Part shown: positions 18,537 through 27,038 of the stretch, in pieces
Position numbering within the stretch: the stretch's first letter is position 1
How the letters are laid out: each line of letters starts with the position of its first letter
Assembly (NCBI RefSeq): GCF_904066215.1
Contig: NZ_LR880474.1
Location: 2,170,001 to 2,234,000 of the forward strand
DNA length: 64,000 nucleotides
Origin: Microbacterium sp. Nx66
Lineage (GTDB): Bacteria > Actinomycetota > Actinomycetes > Actinomycetales > Microbacteriaceae
Direction: 5' to 3'
Program-made: the position numbers and the translations under genes
Notes under the pieces: model-generated
Database searches by the model: none
The model's input: the letters and a program-made list of their open reading frames with translations, nothing else
Told to the model about the DNA's origin: nothing

Positions 18537-21500
18537 TGGGCTGGCACAATCCGCCGTTGACCTGGGATCAGCTCGAACGCACTCTCAGCGGGGAACCCAT
18601 CCCCGAAGCGGCCTCCGCACCCCCGGGACTCCGACCGGATCCCGGGCCGGTGAGTCGCCCGCGGAAGCTCGTCCCCCCGGCCCTCCCGGAGCGGCCAGAG
18701 GAGGCGGTGCCCTATGCCGAGCTGCACGCGCACTCGTCCTACTCGTTCCTCGACGGGGCGTCCTCCCCCGACGACCTGCTCGCGGAGGCCGAACGTCTCG
18801 GCCTGAGCGCGCTCGCCCTCACCGACCACGACGGGTTCTACGGTGCCGCCCGCTTCGCCGAGCTGGCGGAGCTCATGGAGCTGCGCCTGCAGACCGTCTA
18901 CGGCGCCGAACTCTCCCTCGACCTCCCTTCCGCTCCGCAGGGGGCCGCCGATCCGCCGGGCACGCATCTGCTCGTGCTCGCCCGGGGCCTCGAGGGATAC
19001 CACCGTCTGTCGGGGGCGATCACCGCGGCCCAGCTGCGCGGCGGGGAGAAGGGGCGCCCGGTCTACGACCTCGACGAGCTGGCAGCGACCGCCGACGGGC
19101 ACTGGACGATCCTCACCGGCTGCCGCAAGGGGGCGGTACGGCAGGGGCTGGAGGCCGGAGACGCCGCTGCGCCGCTGCGTCACCTCGTCGACCTCTTCGG
19201 GCGCGACAACATCGCCGTCGAGCTCTTCGACCACGGCGATCCGCTGGACACCCGGCGCAACGACACCCTCGCCGACCTCGCCCGTCGGATGCGGCTGCCC
19301 GTCGTGGCGACCAACAACGTGCACTACGCCCGCCCGGACCAGGCCCCTCTCGCCGAAGCGGTGGCCGCGGTCCGCGCGGTCCGGAGCATGGACGAGCTCG
19401 ACGGCTGGCTGCCGGCCCACGGGGGTGCGCATCTGCGCAGCGGGGCGGAGATGACCGCCCGCTTCCGACGGTACCCCGGCGCGATCTCCCACGGTCTGGA
19501 GCTGGCCGCGGCCTCGGCCTTCCCGCTCCGGATGGCGCGTCCCGCCCTCCCCCGCCAGGACGTGCCGTCGGGGCACACCCCGATGAGCTGGCTGCGGCAC
19601 CTGGTCTGGGAGGCGGTCCCGTCGAAGTATCCGCGGCTGGACGAAGACGGCCGTCGGCGCATCGCCCGTGAACTCGACGTGATCGAGGAGAAGGACTTCC
19701 CCGGGTACTTCCTCATCGTGCACGGCATCGTGGCGGAAGCACGGCGACGCGGCATCCTCTGCCAGGGCCGGGGTTCCGCTGCGGCGAGCGCGGTCTGCTA
19801 TCTGCTGGGCATCACCGCGGTCGACCCGATCCTCTACCGCCTCCCCTTCGAGCGCTTCCTCGCCACCACCCGCACGGAGGAGCCGGACATCGACGTGGAC
19901 TTCGACTCGCGGCGGCGGGAGGAGATCATCCAGTGGGTCTATCGGGAGTATGGCAGGGAGCGGGCGGCTCAGGTGGCGAACGTCATCCAGTACCGCCCGA
20001 AGAACGCGGTCCGCGACATGGCCAGAGCCCTGGGGCACTCGCCGGGGCAGCAGGACTCCTGGTCGCGGCAGGTGGACGGCTGGGGGTCGGGACTCGAACC
20101 CGTCGAGGGGCACGACATCCCCGACACCGTGCTCGACTACGCGGCCGAGCTGCTGAAGGCTCCGCGGCACCTGGGGATCCACTCGGGCGGCATGGTGCTC
20201 ACCGCCCGGCCGGTCGGTGAGGTGGTGCCGGTCGAGCACGCCCGCATGGAGGACCGCACCGTCATCCAGTGGGACAAGGACGACGCCGCCTTCATGGGGC
20301 TGGTGAAGTTCGATCTCCTCGGCCTGGGCATGCTCGCGGCACTGCAGCACTGCTTCGACCTGGTCCGGGAGGCGACGGGCGAGGAGTGGACGCTGGAGAC
20401 CCTGCCGAAGGAGGAGGCCGGCGTCTACGACATGCTCTGCCGGGCCGATTCGATCGGCGTCTTCCAGGTGGAGTCCCGCGCGCAGATCGGGCTGCTCCCC
20501 CGGCTGCAGCCGCGACGCTTCTACGACCTCGCCATCCAGATCGCCCTCATCCGCCCCGGGCCCATCCAGGGCGGCGCCGTGCACCCGTTCGTCCGGCGCA
20601 AGATGGCGAAGGACAGGGTGGACGAGGCGAACCGGGAGCGGGAGGCCAGGGGCGAGCCCCCGGAGGACTTCCCCATCCCGTACCCGCACAGCGACCTCGA
20701 GGACATCCTCGCGCGGACTCTGGGCATCCCCATCTTCCAGGAGCAGCTCATCCAGATGGCCACGGCCGTCGGCGACTGCACCGCCGATGAGGCCGACCTG
20801 CTGCGCCGCGCGATGGGGTCGAAGCGAGGTCTGGAGAAGATCGAGAAGGTCAGGGACAAGCTGTATGCGGGGATGGCCCGCCGCGGGCTCGTCGACGAGG
20901 CCGCCGACCGGATCTATGCGCAGATCCAGGCGTTCTCGAACTTCGGGTTCGCCGAGTCCCATTCGCTGTCCTTCGCGCTGCTCGTCTACGCGAGCTCGTG
21001 GTTGAAGCTGCACTACCCGGCAGCCTTCCTCGCGGGTCTGCTGCGCTCGCAGCCGATGGGCTTCTACTCCCCTGCGACCCTCACGGCGGATGCCCGTCGG
21101 CACGGCGTGGAGGTCCGCCGCCCGGATCTGCATCTCTCCGGCGCCACCGAGACCCTCGAACCCCTCACCCCGGACGCGGCGGGCACGACCGGGAGGGACG
21201 ACTGCCTGGCCGACCCGCAGCCGCCCGTGCACCGGTTCGACAGGAACGCACCGGACGAGTCCGCGACGCACCGCAGGGACGGACGGTTCGCGGTGCGTCT
21301 GGGCCTCAGCGGCATCCGCGGGATCGGGGTGCCGATGGCGGAGCGCATCGTCGCCGAACGGGAGGCTCACGGTCCCTACCGCGATCTGCACGACCTCGTG
21401 CGTCGCACCGATGCCACGGCCGCACAGGTGGAGGCCCTCGCCACCGCCGGAGCCTTCGCCTGCCTCGGGTTGGAGCGCCGGGAGGCCATCTGGCTCGCCG

Positions 21501-21991
21501 GGGCCGCCGCGGAAGACCGCGCCCGGTTCCTCCCGGGGACCACGATGGCGGTGCAGCCGCCGCTGTTCGCCGACCAGACCAGCTACGAGCGCCTCTCGGC
21601 CGATCTCTGGGCCACGGGCATCTCGACCGACGACCACCCGATGACGCACTTCCGCGGCGACCTCCGGACTCGCGGCGTCCTGACCGCCGCGGACCTGCAG
21701 CGCCACGAGACCGGACGACGCGTCGAGGTGGCCGGTCTCGTCACCCATCGACAACGACCCGCCACCGCCGCCGGCGTCACGTTCGTCAACCTCGAGGACG
21801 AGAGCGGGTTGGTGAACGTGATCTGCTCGACGGGGGTCTGGGGACGGTTCGGTCGCATCGCCCGAGAGTCCCCCGCGCTCATCATCCGCGGCATCCTCGA
21901 GCGCTCACCGGAGGGGGTCGTCAATGTGCTCGCCGACGCCTTCGAAGACCTCCGCACGGGGGTCATGCACCGCTCGCGGGACTTCCGATGA
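18536..21991 (+). CDS. dnaE2: Error-prone DNA polymerase III alpha subunit DnaE2
   Basis: 1151 residues. PHP domain at the N-terminus (ELHAHSSYSFLDGASSP, then TDHDG), C-family polymerase core (GRGSAAASAVCYLLGIT, PDIDVDFDSRRR, KFDLLGLGML, ALIRPGPIQGG, FGFAESHS), helix-hairpin-helix region (GLSGIRGIGVPMAE) and an OB fold (VEVAGLVTHRQRPATAAGVTFVNLEDE). It is the translesion polymerase of the SOS mutasome. Start ATG 18536 follows GGGGAGG and overlaps the imuB TGA by one base. Confidence 0.97.
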   Translation: MGWHNPPLTWDQLERTLSGEPIPEAASAPPGLRPDPGPVSRPRKLVPPALPERPEEAVPYAELHAHSSYSFLDGASSPDDLLAEAERLGLSALALTDHDGFYGAARFAELAELMELRLQTVYGAELSLDLPSAPQGAADPPGTHLLVLARGLEGYHRLSGAITAAQLRGGEKGRPVYDLDELAATADGHWTILTGCRKGAVRQGLEAGDAAAPLRHLVDLFGRDNIAVELFDHGDPLDTRRNDTLADLARRMRLPVVATNNVHYARPDQAPLAEAVAAVRAVRSMDELDGWLPAHGGAHLRSGAEMTARFRRYPGAISHGLELAAASAFPLRMARPALPRQDVPSGHTPMSWLRHLVWEAVPSKYPRLDEDGRRRIARELDVIEEKDFPGYFLIVHGIVAEARRRGILCQGRGSAAASAVCYLLGITAVDPILYRLPFERFLATTRTEEPDIDVDFDSRRREEIIQWVYREYGRERAAQVANVIQYRPKNAVRDMARALGHSPGQQDSWSRQVDGWGSGLEPVEGHDIPDTVLDYAAELLKAPRHLGIHSGGMVLTARPVGEVVPVEHARMEDRTVIQWDKDDAAFMGLVKFDLLGLGMLAALQHCFDLVREATGEEWTLETLPKEEAGVYDMLCRADSIGVFQVESRAQIGLLPRLQPRRFYDLAIQIALIRPGPIQGGAVHPFVRRKMAKDRVDEANREREARGEPPEDFPIPYPHSDLEDILARTLGIPIFQEQLIQMATAVGDCTADEADLLRRAMGSKRGLEKIEKVRDKLYAGMARRGLVDEAADRIYAQIQAFSNFGFAESHSLSFALLVYASSWLKLHYPAAFLAGLLRSQPMGFYSPATLTADARRHGVEVRRPDLHLSGATETLEPLTPDAAGTTGRDDCLADPQPPVHRFDRNAPDESATHRRDGRFAVRLGLSGIRGIGVPMAERIVAEREAHGPYRDLHDLVRRTDATAAQVEALATAGAFACLGLERREAIWLAGAAAEDRARFLPGTTMAVQPPLFADQTSYERLSADLWATGISTDDHPMTHFRGDLRTRGVLTAADLQRHETGRRVEVAGLVTHRQRPATAAGVTFVNLEDESGLVNVICSTGVWGRFGRIARESPALIIRGILERSPEGVVNVLADAFEDLRTGVMHRSRDFR

Positions 21992-22024
21992 CCCCGGTGC
22001 GCGAGGGGCCCCGGCTTCCGGCCG

Positions 22025-22405
22025 TCACCAGAAGCGTTCGGTCTCCTCCGGCGGGGGCCGATCCGATCCACCCCAACGATCAGCCTCGGCCTTGGCCGCG
22101 TTGACCGCCTCGTCCGCGCCCCGCAGAGCGATGCCCGCGCCGCTGGCCGAGGGCCCGATGGGATCGAGGAGCAGCGACGTCCGCGGAGCGACGCCCACCG
22201 CTACCGTGCAGTCGAGGACGCGACCGATCCAGTGCGTCACCTCGGCCCGCGGCTCCTCGGCGCGACGGTAGCGGATACCGGTATCGAGGTCGAGCAGCGA
22301 GAGGACGACCGGCTCCTCCGTCTGCGGGTCGACGAGTTCGGAGACCTCGACCCGGTGCCCGACCGGGAGCGCGACCTGACCGGCGAAGACGAGCATCCTG
22401 TCCAT
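22025..22405 (-). CDS. Hypothetical protein
   Basis: 126 residues, soluble, starting MDRMLVFAGQVALPVGHRVEVSEL. A short beta-rich N-terminal part is followed by an Ala/Glu-rich helix and an acidic tail ending in FW. No family recognised. The leader strand upstream is the gene-free structured stretch at 22.47-22.67 kb, which could regulate it if transcribed leftwards. Confidence 0.6.
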   Translation of the reverse strand: MDRMLVFAGQVALPVGHRVEVSELVDPQTEEPVVLSLLDLDTGIRYRRAEEPRAEVTHWIGRVLDCTVAVGVAPRTSLLLDPIGPSASGAGIALRGADEAVNAAKAEADRWGGSDRPPPEETERFW

Positions 22406-22470
22406 GCCCCCACCCTACGGAACGGCTGGCATCGGCGACAGGGATCGGAGCCGCGCAGAATTTTCGAAGA

Positions 22471-22665
22471 AATCTTTGTCCCCCAAATGGCGGACAAGGA
22501 GATTAAGGGATATCCTGCTCTCGTAGCGGGGGCTACCGGCTGAATCTCTGGGGGATCAGCCGTAGAGACAGCGAGACTTCGCCGCCTCCCCAACCGTCCG
22601 GGTAGGACGGTGAGCCCTCTCGGCAGCACCGAGTTGGGGCGGTCCCGTCGAGAGGGCATACCCCG
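22471..22665 (+). ncRNA. Candidate structured RNA (possible degenerate c-di-AMP riboswitch)
   Basis: Inside the 387-base gap 22406-22792, no convincing gene exists but pairing is dense. An outer AATCT..TTGTCC / GGACAA..AGATT helix spans 22471-22506 and a TAGC/GCTA hairpin sits near 22524-22535. CGGCTGA/TCAGCCG (22537-22543 with 22556-22562) has a TCTCT loop that pairs with AGAGA at 22564-22568 (H-type pseudoknot). CCGTCC/GGACGG and a long CCCTCTCG/CGAGAGGG arm follow. The stretch GCGGGGG..GGCTGAATCTCT resembles part of the ydaO/yuaA c-di-AMP riboswitch core, but the normally invariant 3' core is only partly matched. Strand and function are uncertain. Confidence 0.4.
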
Positions 22666-22792
22666 CGGCTAGCCGCCGTCCCGCCGAGCGTCAACCCCGG
22701 CGAACGCGCGCGCCCGCCGGACTACGGTCGTGCACCATGACGCCTCTCCGCAGTCTCCGACGCCACTCCGGCGCGCACACCGCCGGAGGCGG

Positions 22793-23008
22793 TCAGTCGT
22801 CGGCGGGCTCGTCGAGGCCGTCCTCGTCCAGGGGCACCTCGATCCGCTGCTCCGCGGCATCCGCGGGATCCGCCTCGATGGGGTGCGGCTCCGGTGCCGA
22901 GGGGGTCGGCGCTTCCGGGTCCTCGGGAGTCTCCGCGGCGAGGCGCTCCTGCTCCTGCAGGTCGGCTTCGGGCTTCACATCGTCGATCGGATGGTCATTC
23001 AGGGACAT
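22793..23008 (-). CDS. Small acidic hypothetical protein
   Basis: 71 residues starting MSLNDHPIDDVKPEADLQEQERL, rich in Glu, Asp and Pro and probably disordered. AAGGAGGAG six bases before the ATG makes the start firm. It is divergent from the DUF72 gene. About 65 bases upstream is a TCAAGCCCCT element also found at the same distance before the gene at 27355, suggesting a common, perhaps stress-related, promoter. Confidence 0.65.
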   Translation of the reverse strand: MSLNDHPIDDVKPEADLQEQERLAAETPEDPEAPTPSAPEPHPIEADPADAAEQRIEVPLDEDGLDEPADD

Positions 23009-23066
23009 GGCTTCTCCTCCTTCGGTGTGGATGTCTCCAGCTTGCCGACGCCGGATGACAGCGGCA

Positions 23067-23076
23067 AGGGGCTTGA
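23067..23076 (-). promoter_or_regulatory. Shared TCAAGCCCCT promoter element (copy 1)
   Basis: On the minus strand TCAAGCCCCT lies 59-68 bases before the ATG at 23008. An identical decamer occurs 56-65 bases before the ATG at 27355, and both are followed 18-20 bases later by a similar GG(G/C)AAG(A)CTGG block. The two may be -35 and -10 regions of an alternative sigma factor; this is inference. Confidence 0.35.
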
Positions 23077-23092
23077 CCCGAGGGAGGCGGCG

Positions 23093-23956
23093 ATGACGCG
23101 GACGGGCGGTGGAGGCCGGGTCCGCATCGGCGTCTCCGGATGGCGGTACGCCCGGTGGCGCGGCGACTTCTACCCGCGCGGCCTGCCGCAGCGACGAGAG
23201 CTCGAACACATCGGATCGCTGTTCCCCACGGTCGAGCTCAACGGCTCGTTCTACTCCCTGCAGCGGCCGGACAGCTACCGGCGGTGGGCGGCGAGCGTTC
23301 CCGAGGACTTCGTGTTCGCGGTCAAGGGCTCGCGCTACGTCAGTCACATGCTCCGGCTGCGGAACGTCGAGCAGGCGCTGGCGAACTTCTTCGCGTCGGG
23401 GGTCCTCGCCCTCGGTCCCCGCCTCGGACCGATCCTCTGGCAGCTCCCCGAGCGTCAACGCTTCGACGCCGAGCTCCTGGAGTCGTTCCTCGACACCCTT
23501 CCCCGGACGACGGCGGAGGCCCTCGCGCTCGCTCGACGTCATGACGAGCGGCTGCAGGACCGGGCGTGGCTGGAGATCGATGCCGACCGCCCACTCCGGT
23601 ACGCCCTCGAACCGCGTTCCGACTCGTTCGCCGATCCGTCGAGCCTGCGTCTTCTGCAGGAGCACGGCACCTCCCTCGTCGTCGCCGACACCGCCGGGAA
23701 GTGGCCTCGCTTCGACGTCCTCACCGCGGACCTCGTCTACGTCCGACTCCACGGTGCGCAGATGCTCTATCACAGCGGGTACACGGACGCGGAGCTGCGG
23801 GAGTGGGCGGCCCTCATCCGCGGATGGGCGGACGGCTCAGGAGCCGACGACGGGAAGCCGCGCGACGTCTACGTGTACTTCGACAACGACGCCCGCGGGC
23901 ACGCGCCCCATGACGCCATGGCCTTGAGCACCCTCGTCGCGGACATGCCCTCCTGA
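23093..23956 (+). CDS. DUF72 family protein
   Basis: 287 residues. RIGVSGWRYARWRGDFYP at the N-terminus is the classic DUF72 (YecE-like TIM barrel) opening, followed by ELNGSFYSLQRPDSYRRWA and the C-terminal VYVYFDNDARGHAPHDA. Biochemical role is unknown for the family. ATG 23093 follows GGGAGG. It is convergent with the flavin reductase gene. Confidence 0.9.
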   Translation: MTRTGGGGRVRIGVSGWRYARWRGDFYPRGLPQRRELEHIGSLFPTVELNGSFYSLQRPDSYRRWAASVPEDFVFAVKGSRYVSHMLRLRNVEQALANFFASGVLALGPRLGPILWQLPERQRFDAELLESFLDTLPRTTAEALALARRHDERLQDRAWLEIDADRPLRYALEPRSDSFADPSSLRLLQEHGTSLVVADTAGKWPRFDVLTADLVYVRLHGAQMLYHSGYTDAELREWAALIRGWADGSGADDGKPRDVYVYFDNDARGHAPHDAMALSTLVADMPS

Positions 23957-23971
23957 CGCGGCGAGCACGGC

Positions 23972-24553
23972 CTACCGATCGCCGACGTGACCCGGCGCGG
24001 TGAGCGAGAGGACCCGCTCGACGAACGCCGCGTACTCCTCCATGTAGTGCGCGAGGAACTTCTCGGTGTCGGCGTCGTGCACCGTGCCGTCGGCACCGAA
24101 CACCTCGGGCCGGAACGCGATGTACGCCTCCGGGGCGTTCAGCTGCGGCGCGTTGAGGAAGCTCAGCACGCTCCGCATCGACGACTGCATGACAGCGGTG
24201 CCGATCGCCCCGGTCGAGGCGCCGATGATGCCGGTGGGCTTCCGCGCGAAGGAGTTGTGCCCCCACGGCCGCGAACCCCAGTCGATGGCGTTCTTCAGCG
24301 CACCGGGGATGGAGCGGTTGTACTCCGGCGACACGAGCAGCAGACCGTCCGCCCCCTCGACGGCACTCTTGAACGCGGTGACAGCGGCGACGGGTTCGAG
24401 CTCGTCGTCGCGGTTGTAGAGCGGGAGGTCCCGGATGGGGATCTCCACGAGCTCCAGGTCGGGCGGGGCGAGCCGCACGAGCGCCGTGGCGAGGACGCGG
24501 TTGATCGAGTCCGATGCGAGGCTGCCGATGAGGTAGCCGATCCGATGGGTCAT
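23972..24553 (-). CDS. NADPH-dependent FMN reductase
   Basis: 193 residues with the flavodoxin-like reductase pattern: IGSLASDSINRVLATAL (FMN phosphate loop) and SPEYNRSIPGALKNAIDWGSRP in the middle. It belongs to the NAD(P)H:quinone/azo reductase group and probably handles quinones or other electrophiles. It is divergent from helR; the intervening 128 bases hold the RAE. Confidence 0.9.
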   Translation of the reverse strand: MTHRIGYLIGSLASDSINRVLATALVRLAPPDLELVEIPIRDLPLYNRDDELEPVAAVTAFKSAVEGADGLLLVSPEYNRSIPGALKNAIDWGSRPWGHNSFARKPTGIIGASTGAIGTAVMQSSMRSVLSFLNAPQLNAPEAYIAFRPEVFGADGTVHDADTEKFLAHYMEEYAAFVERVLSLTAPGHVGDR

Positions 24554-24600
24554 GATGAGGTCCCCTCGTCTCCCTGCACTTCCAGGATATCGCCGGGGTG

Positions 24601-24620
24601 GGGGCTTGCCACAAGGCCCC
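24601..24620 (+). promoter_or_regulatory. Rifamycin-associated element (RAE) upstream of helR
   Basis: An inverted repeat GGGGCTTG..CAAGGCCCC matches the known RAE consensus that precedes rifamycin-resistance genes in actinobacteria (remembered as GGGGCTTGCGGCAAGGCCCC). It lies 62 bases before the helR GTG. It predicts that helR is induced by rifamycins. Confidence 0.8.
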
Positions 24621-24681
24621 CCTCGCGAGGCAGAATCGACGGCTCGCGTGCCCCCGCCCGCTCTCGCGAAGGAGACCTCCG

Positions 24682-26811
24682 GTGCTCGACCCCTTCACCC
24701 TGCCCGACGACCACGCGGCGAAATCCGCGGATGCCCTCATCGCCGTCGATCGTGCCCACCTCCGGCGTCTCGGCGCCGCGCTGTCCCGGGAGCGGGACGC
24801 CCTGACCGCTCGTCTCGCCCTCGTCCGTCGGCAGGCCGCGGACGCCGGTGTGACGGCGGTCGACCGCGACCTCGAGATCCGACGGCTCAGTGCGACCCTG
24901 CGCCTGCGGGAGCGCTTCGACATCGACATGTGCCTCGGGCGGATGACCCCTGCGGAGGGCCCGCCCGTGTACATCGGGCGCGCCGGGGTGTCCGACGCGG
25001 ACGGCACCCGTCTGCTGGTCGACTGGCGGGCTCCGGCAGCCGAACCGTACTTCGCGGCGACCTGGGAGGACCCCCGGGGACTCATCTCCCGGCGACGGTA
25101 CCGATGGAACGCAGGCCGGATCACGGACTACTGGGACGAGGCCCTGTCGCCGGAGGGTCTCGACGGTGCGGCATCCCTCGACGATCAGTCCGCGTTCCTC
25201 GCGAGCCTGGAGGCGCACCGCACCGGGCGGATGCGGGACGTGCTGGCGACGATCCAGGCGGATCAGGACGCCATCGTTCGCGCCCCCTCCCCCGGCGCTC
25301 TCGTGGTGGACGGCGGGCCCGGCACCGGGAAGACGGTGGTCGCGCTGCACCGGGCGGCGCACCTCCTGTACGCCGAGCCGCGGCTGACGAACGGCGCCGG
25401 CGGCATGCTCCTCGTGGGTCCGAACCCGCAGTACCTCGGCTATGTGGAGGACGTGCTGCCGAGTCTCGGCGAGGACACGGTGCGGTTGTGCACCCTGCGC
25501 GACCTCACACCCGAGGGCGCGGGCGCGGTCGCAGAGCAGGACCCCCGCGTGGCCGAGCTGAAGCAGGGCCTCGACCCGGACCAGGTGATCGAGGCGGCGG
25601 TCGCCGTCCTGACCCGGCCACCGAGGCACGCGCTCCGCATCGAGACGCCGTGGGCCGATCTGTGGATCAGCCGAGACGACTGGGGCGAGCTGTTCGCCGC
25701 GGCCGATCCCGCCTCCCCGCTCAACGAGGCCCGCGACGAGGTGTGGGAGGAGCTGCTGGAACTGCTCGTCGACCAGGTGCACGGCGAGGACGTTCCGGAG
25801 TCCTCGATCCGCCGGTGGCTGCGGCAGGACGACGAGCTCACCGGGACCTTCGTACGGGCGTGGCCGCTGCTGGCGCCGGAAGCGGTGGTCGCCGCGCTCT
25901 GGGCGTCCCCGACGCTGCTCGCGCAGTGCGCCCCCGACCTCGCGCCCGAGGAGCTCGCCCTGCTGCACCGTGCCGAGGGGGCGCCCTGGACCGATCCCGA
26001 TCTTCCCCTCCTCGACGCCGCGCACCGCCGGATCGGCGATCCCGAGGTCGTCCGCGAGCAGCACCGTCGGCAGGGCGCGGCGGCCGCGGCGCAGGAGCAG
26101 ATGTCGGCGGTGGTCGAGCACCTCGTCGCGAGCGACGACAGCGAGATGAAGGTGATGTCGATCCTGCGAGGTCAGGATGCGCGCAACGTTCTCGCCGGAG
26201 CGGACGTGCCTCCCCCGCTCCCGCCGGACGAACTCGCCGGCCCCTTCGGTCACATCGTCGTCGACGAGGCCCAGGAGCTGACCGATGCGCAGTGGCGCAT
26301 GCTGATCGCACGGTGCCCCTCCCGCAGCTTCACCGTCGTGGGCGACAGGGCCCAGGCGCGGAGGGAGTTCACCGAGTCGTGGTCCGCCCGCCTCGAACGT
26401 CTCGGCCTGCGGAACGTGCGGGTCTCCTCGCTCCGGGTGAACTACCGCACTCCGGCCGAGGTCATGGCGCTGGCCGCACCGACGATCCGCGAGGCTCTGC
26501 CCGACGCGAACGTCCCGACCTCCGTGCGGGAGAGCAGCATCCCGGTCCGCTACGGCGCGGTGGCCGAGCTCGACGCGGTGCTGGACACGTGGGCAGCGGC
26601 GAACCCCGAGGGCGTCGCCGCCGTCATCGGCGACGAGAGTGCCGTGCCGCGCCCCCGGGTGCGCGCGCTGACGCCGGAGGAAGCGAAAGGGCTGGAGTTC
26701 GACCTCGTGGTCCTCGTGCGCCCGGAGGCCTTCGGCTCCGGGCGCACGGGGGCGGTCGACCGCTATGTGGCGATGACCCGCACGACGCGCGAACTCGTCA
26801 TCCTCCGCTGA
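24682..26811 (+). CDS. helR: RNA polymerase recycling motor ATPase HelR (HelD-like)
   Basis: 709 residues from GTG 24682 (AAGGAGA upstream). An N-terminal coiled coil (about 10-75) is followed by an SF1-type ATPase: Walker A GGPGTGKT at about 210, Walker B VVDEAQE at about 526, and late motifs GDRAQARREF and RVNYRTPAEVM. Length and architecture fit the actinobacterial HelR/HelD factors that pull stalled or rifamycin-bound RNA polymerase off DNA. The RAE upstream strongly favours HelR over an ordinary UvrD helicase. It is monocistronic and ends at a short hairpin. Confidence 0.9.
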   Translation: MLDPFTLPDDHAAKSADALIAVDRAHLRRLGAALSRERDALTARLALVRRQAADAGVTAVDRDLEIRRLSATLRLRERFDIDMCLGRMTPAEGPPVYIGRAGVSDADGTRLLVDWRAPAAEPYFAATWEDPRGLISRRRYRWNAGRITDYWDEALSPEGLDGAASLDDQSAFLASLEAHRTGRMRDVLATIQADQDAIVRAPSPGALVVDGGPGTGKTVVALHRAAHLLYAEPRLTNGAGGMLLVGPNPQYLGYVEDVLPSLGEDTVRLCTLRDLTPEGAGAVAEQDPRVAELKQGLDPDQVIEAAVAVLTRPPRHALRIETPWADLWISRDDWGELFAAADPASPLNEARDEVWEELLELLVDQVHGEDVPESSIRRWLRQDDELTGTFVRAWPLLAPEAVVAALWASPTLLAQCAPDLAPEELALLHRAEGAPWTDPDLPLLDAAHRRIGDPEVVREQHRRQGAAAAAQEQMSAVVEHLVASDDSEMKVMSILRGQDARNVLAGADVPPPLPPDELAGPFGHIVVDEAQELTDAQWRMLIARCPSRSFTVVGDRAQARREFTESWSARLERLGLRNVRVSSLRVNYRTPAEVMALAAPTIREALPDANVPTSVRESSIPVRYGAVAELDAVLDTWAAANPEGVAAVIGDESAVPRPRVRALTPEEAKGLEFDLVVLVRPEAFGSGRTGAVDRYVAMTRTTRELVILR

Positions 26812-26827
26812 GAGACCGTCCGGTCTC
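26812..26827. terminator. Short hairpin between helR and DUF2188 gene
   Basis: GAGACC / GGTCTC with a four-base loop directly after the helR stop and overlapping the stop of the convergent gene. It is short, so only a weak terminator is claimed. Confidence 0.4.
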
Positions 26828-27038
26828 AGACGTCGTCCGGGTCGCCGCCGTCGGTGATCGTGCCGGTCGGCTCGCTCTCCTCGACCTCATGGCGGGCGCC
26901 GTGCTCGGAGGCGAGCGCTTCACCCTCCTCGATCGCCTCATCGCGGCTGGTGTAGCTGCGGGAGAGCTCCGGCGCGCCCTCCACCTCGTTGACCCACTGG
27001 CCGTTCTTCGAGCGGGTGACGATCGACGTGATGGCCAT
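26826..27038 (-). CDS. DUF2188 domain protein
   Basis: 70 residues. NGQWVNEVEGAPELSRSYTSRDEAIEEGEALASEHGARHEV is the DUF2188 pattern (small strand-helix fold), followed by an acidic tail. Its start overlaps the upstream stop by one base (TGATG), so it is co-translated with the acidic protein at 27038-27355. Members are often stress-linked small proteins; function unknown. Confidence 0.8.
   Translation of the reverse strand: MAITSIVTRSKNGQWVNEVEGAPELSRSYTSRDEAIEEGEALASEHGARHEVEESEPTGTITDGGDPDDV

Noticed and set aside
18122..21754. 1210-codon open frame antisense to dnaE2
   Set aside because: High-GC shadow frame: low-complexity Arg/Gly/His content, no domain, and the opposite strand is unambiguous DnaE2.
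23067..23083. Second rifamycin-associated element before the DUF72 gene
   Set aside because: Only the left half GGGGCTTG is present; the right arm CAAGGCCCC is missing. The same half-site occurs at 27412.
22738..23096. 119-codon open frame after the structured RNA
   Set aside because: Ser/Arg-rich, overlaps the well-supported small gene at 22793 on the other strand, and has no ribosome site.
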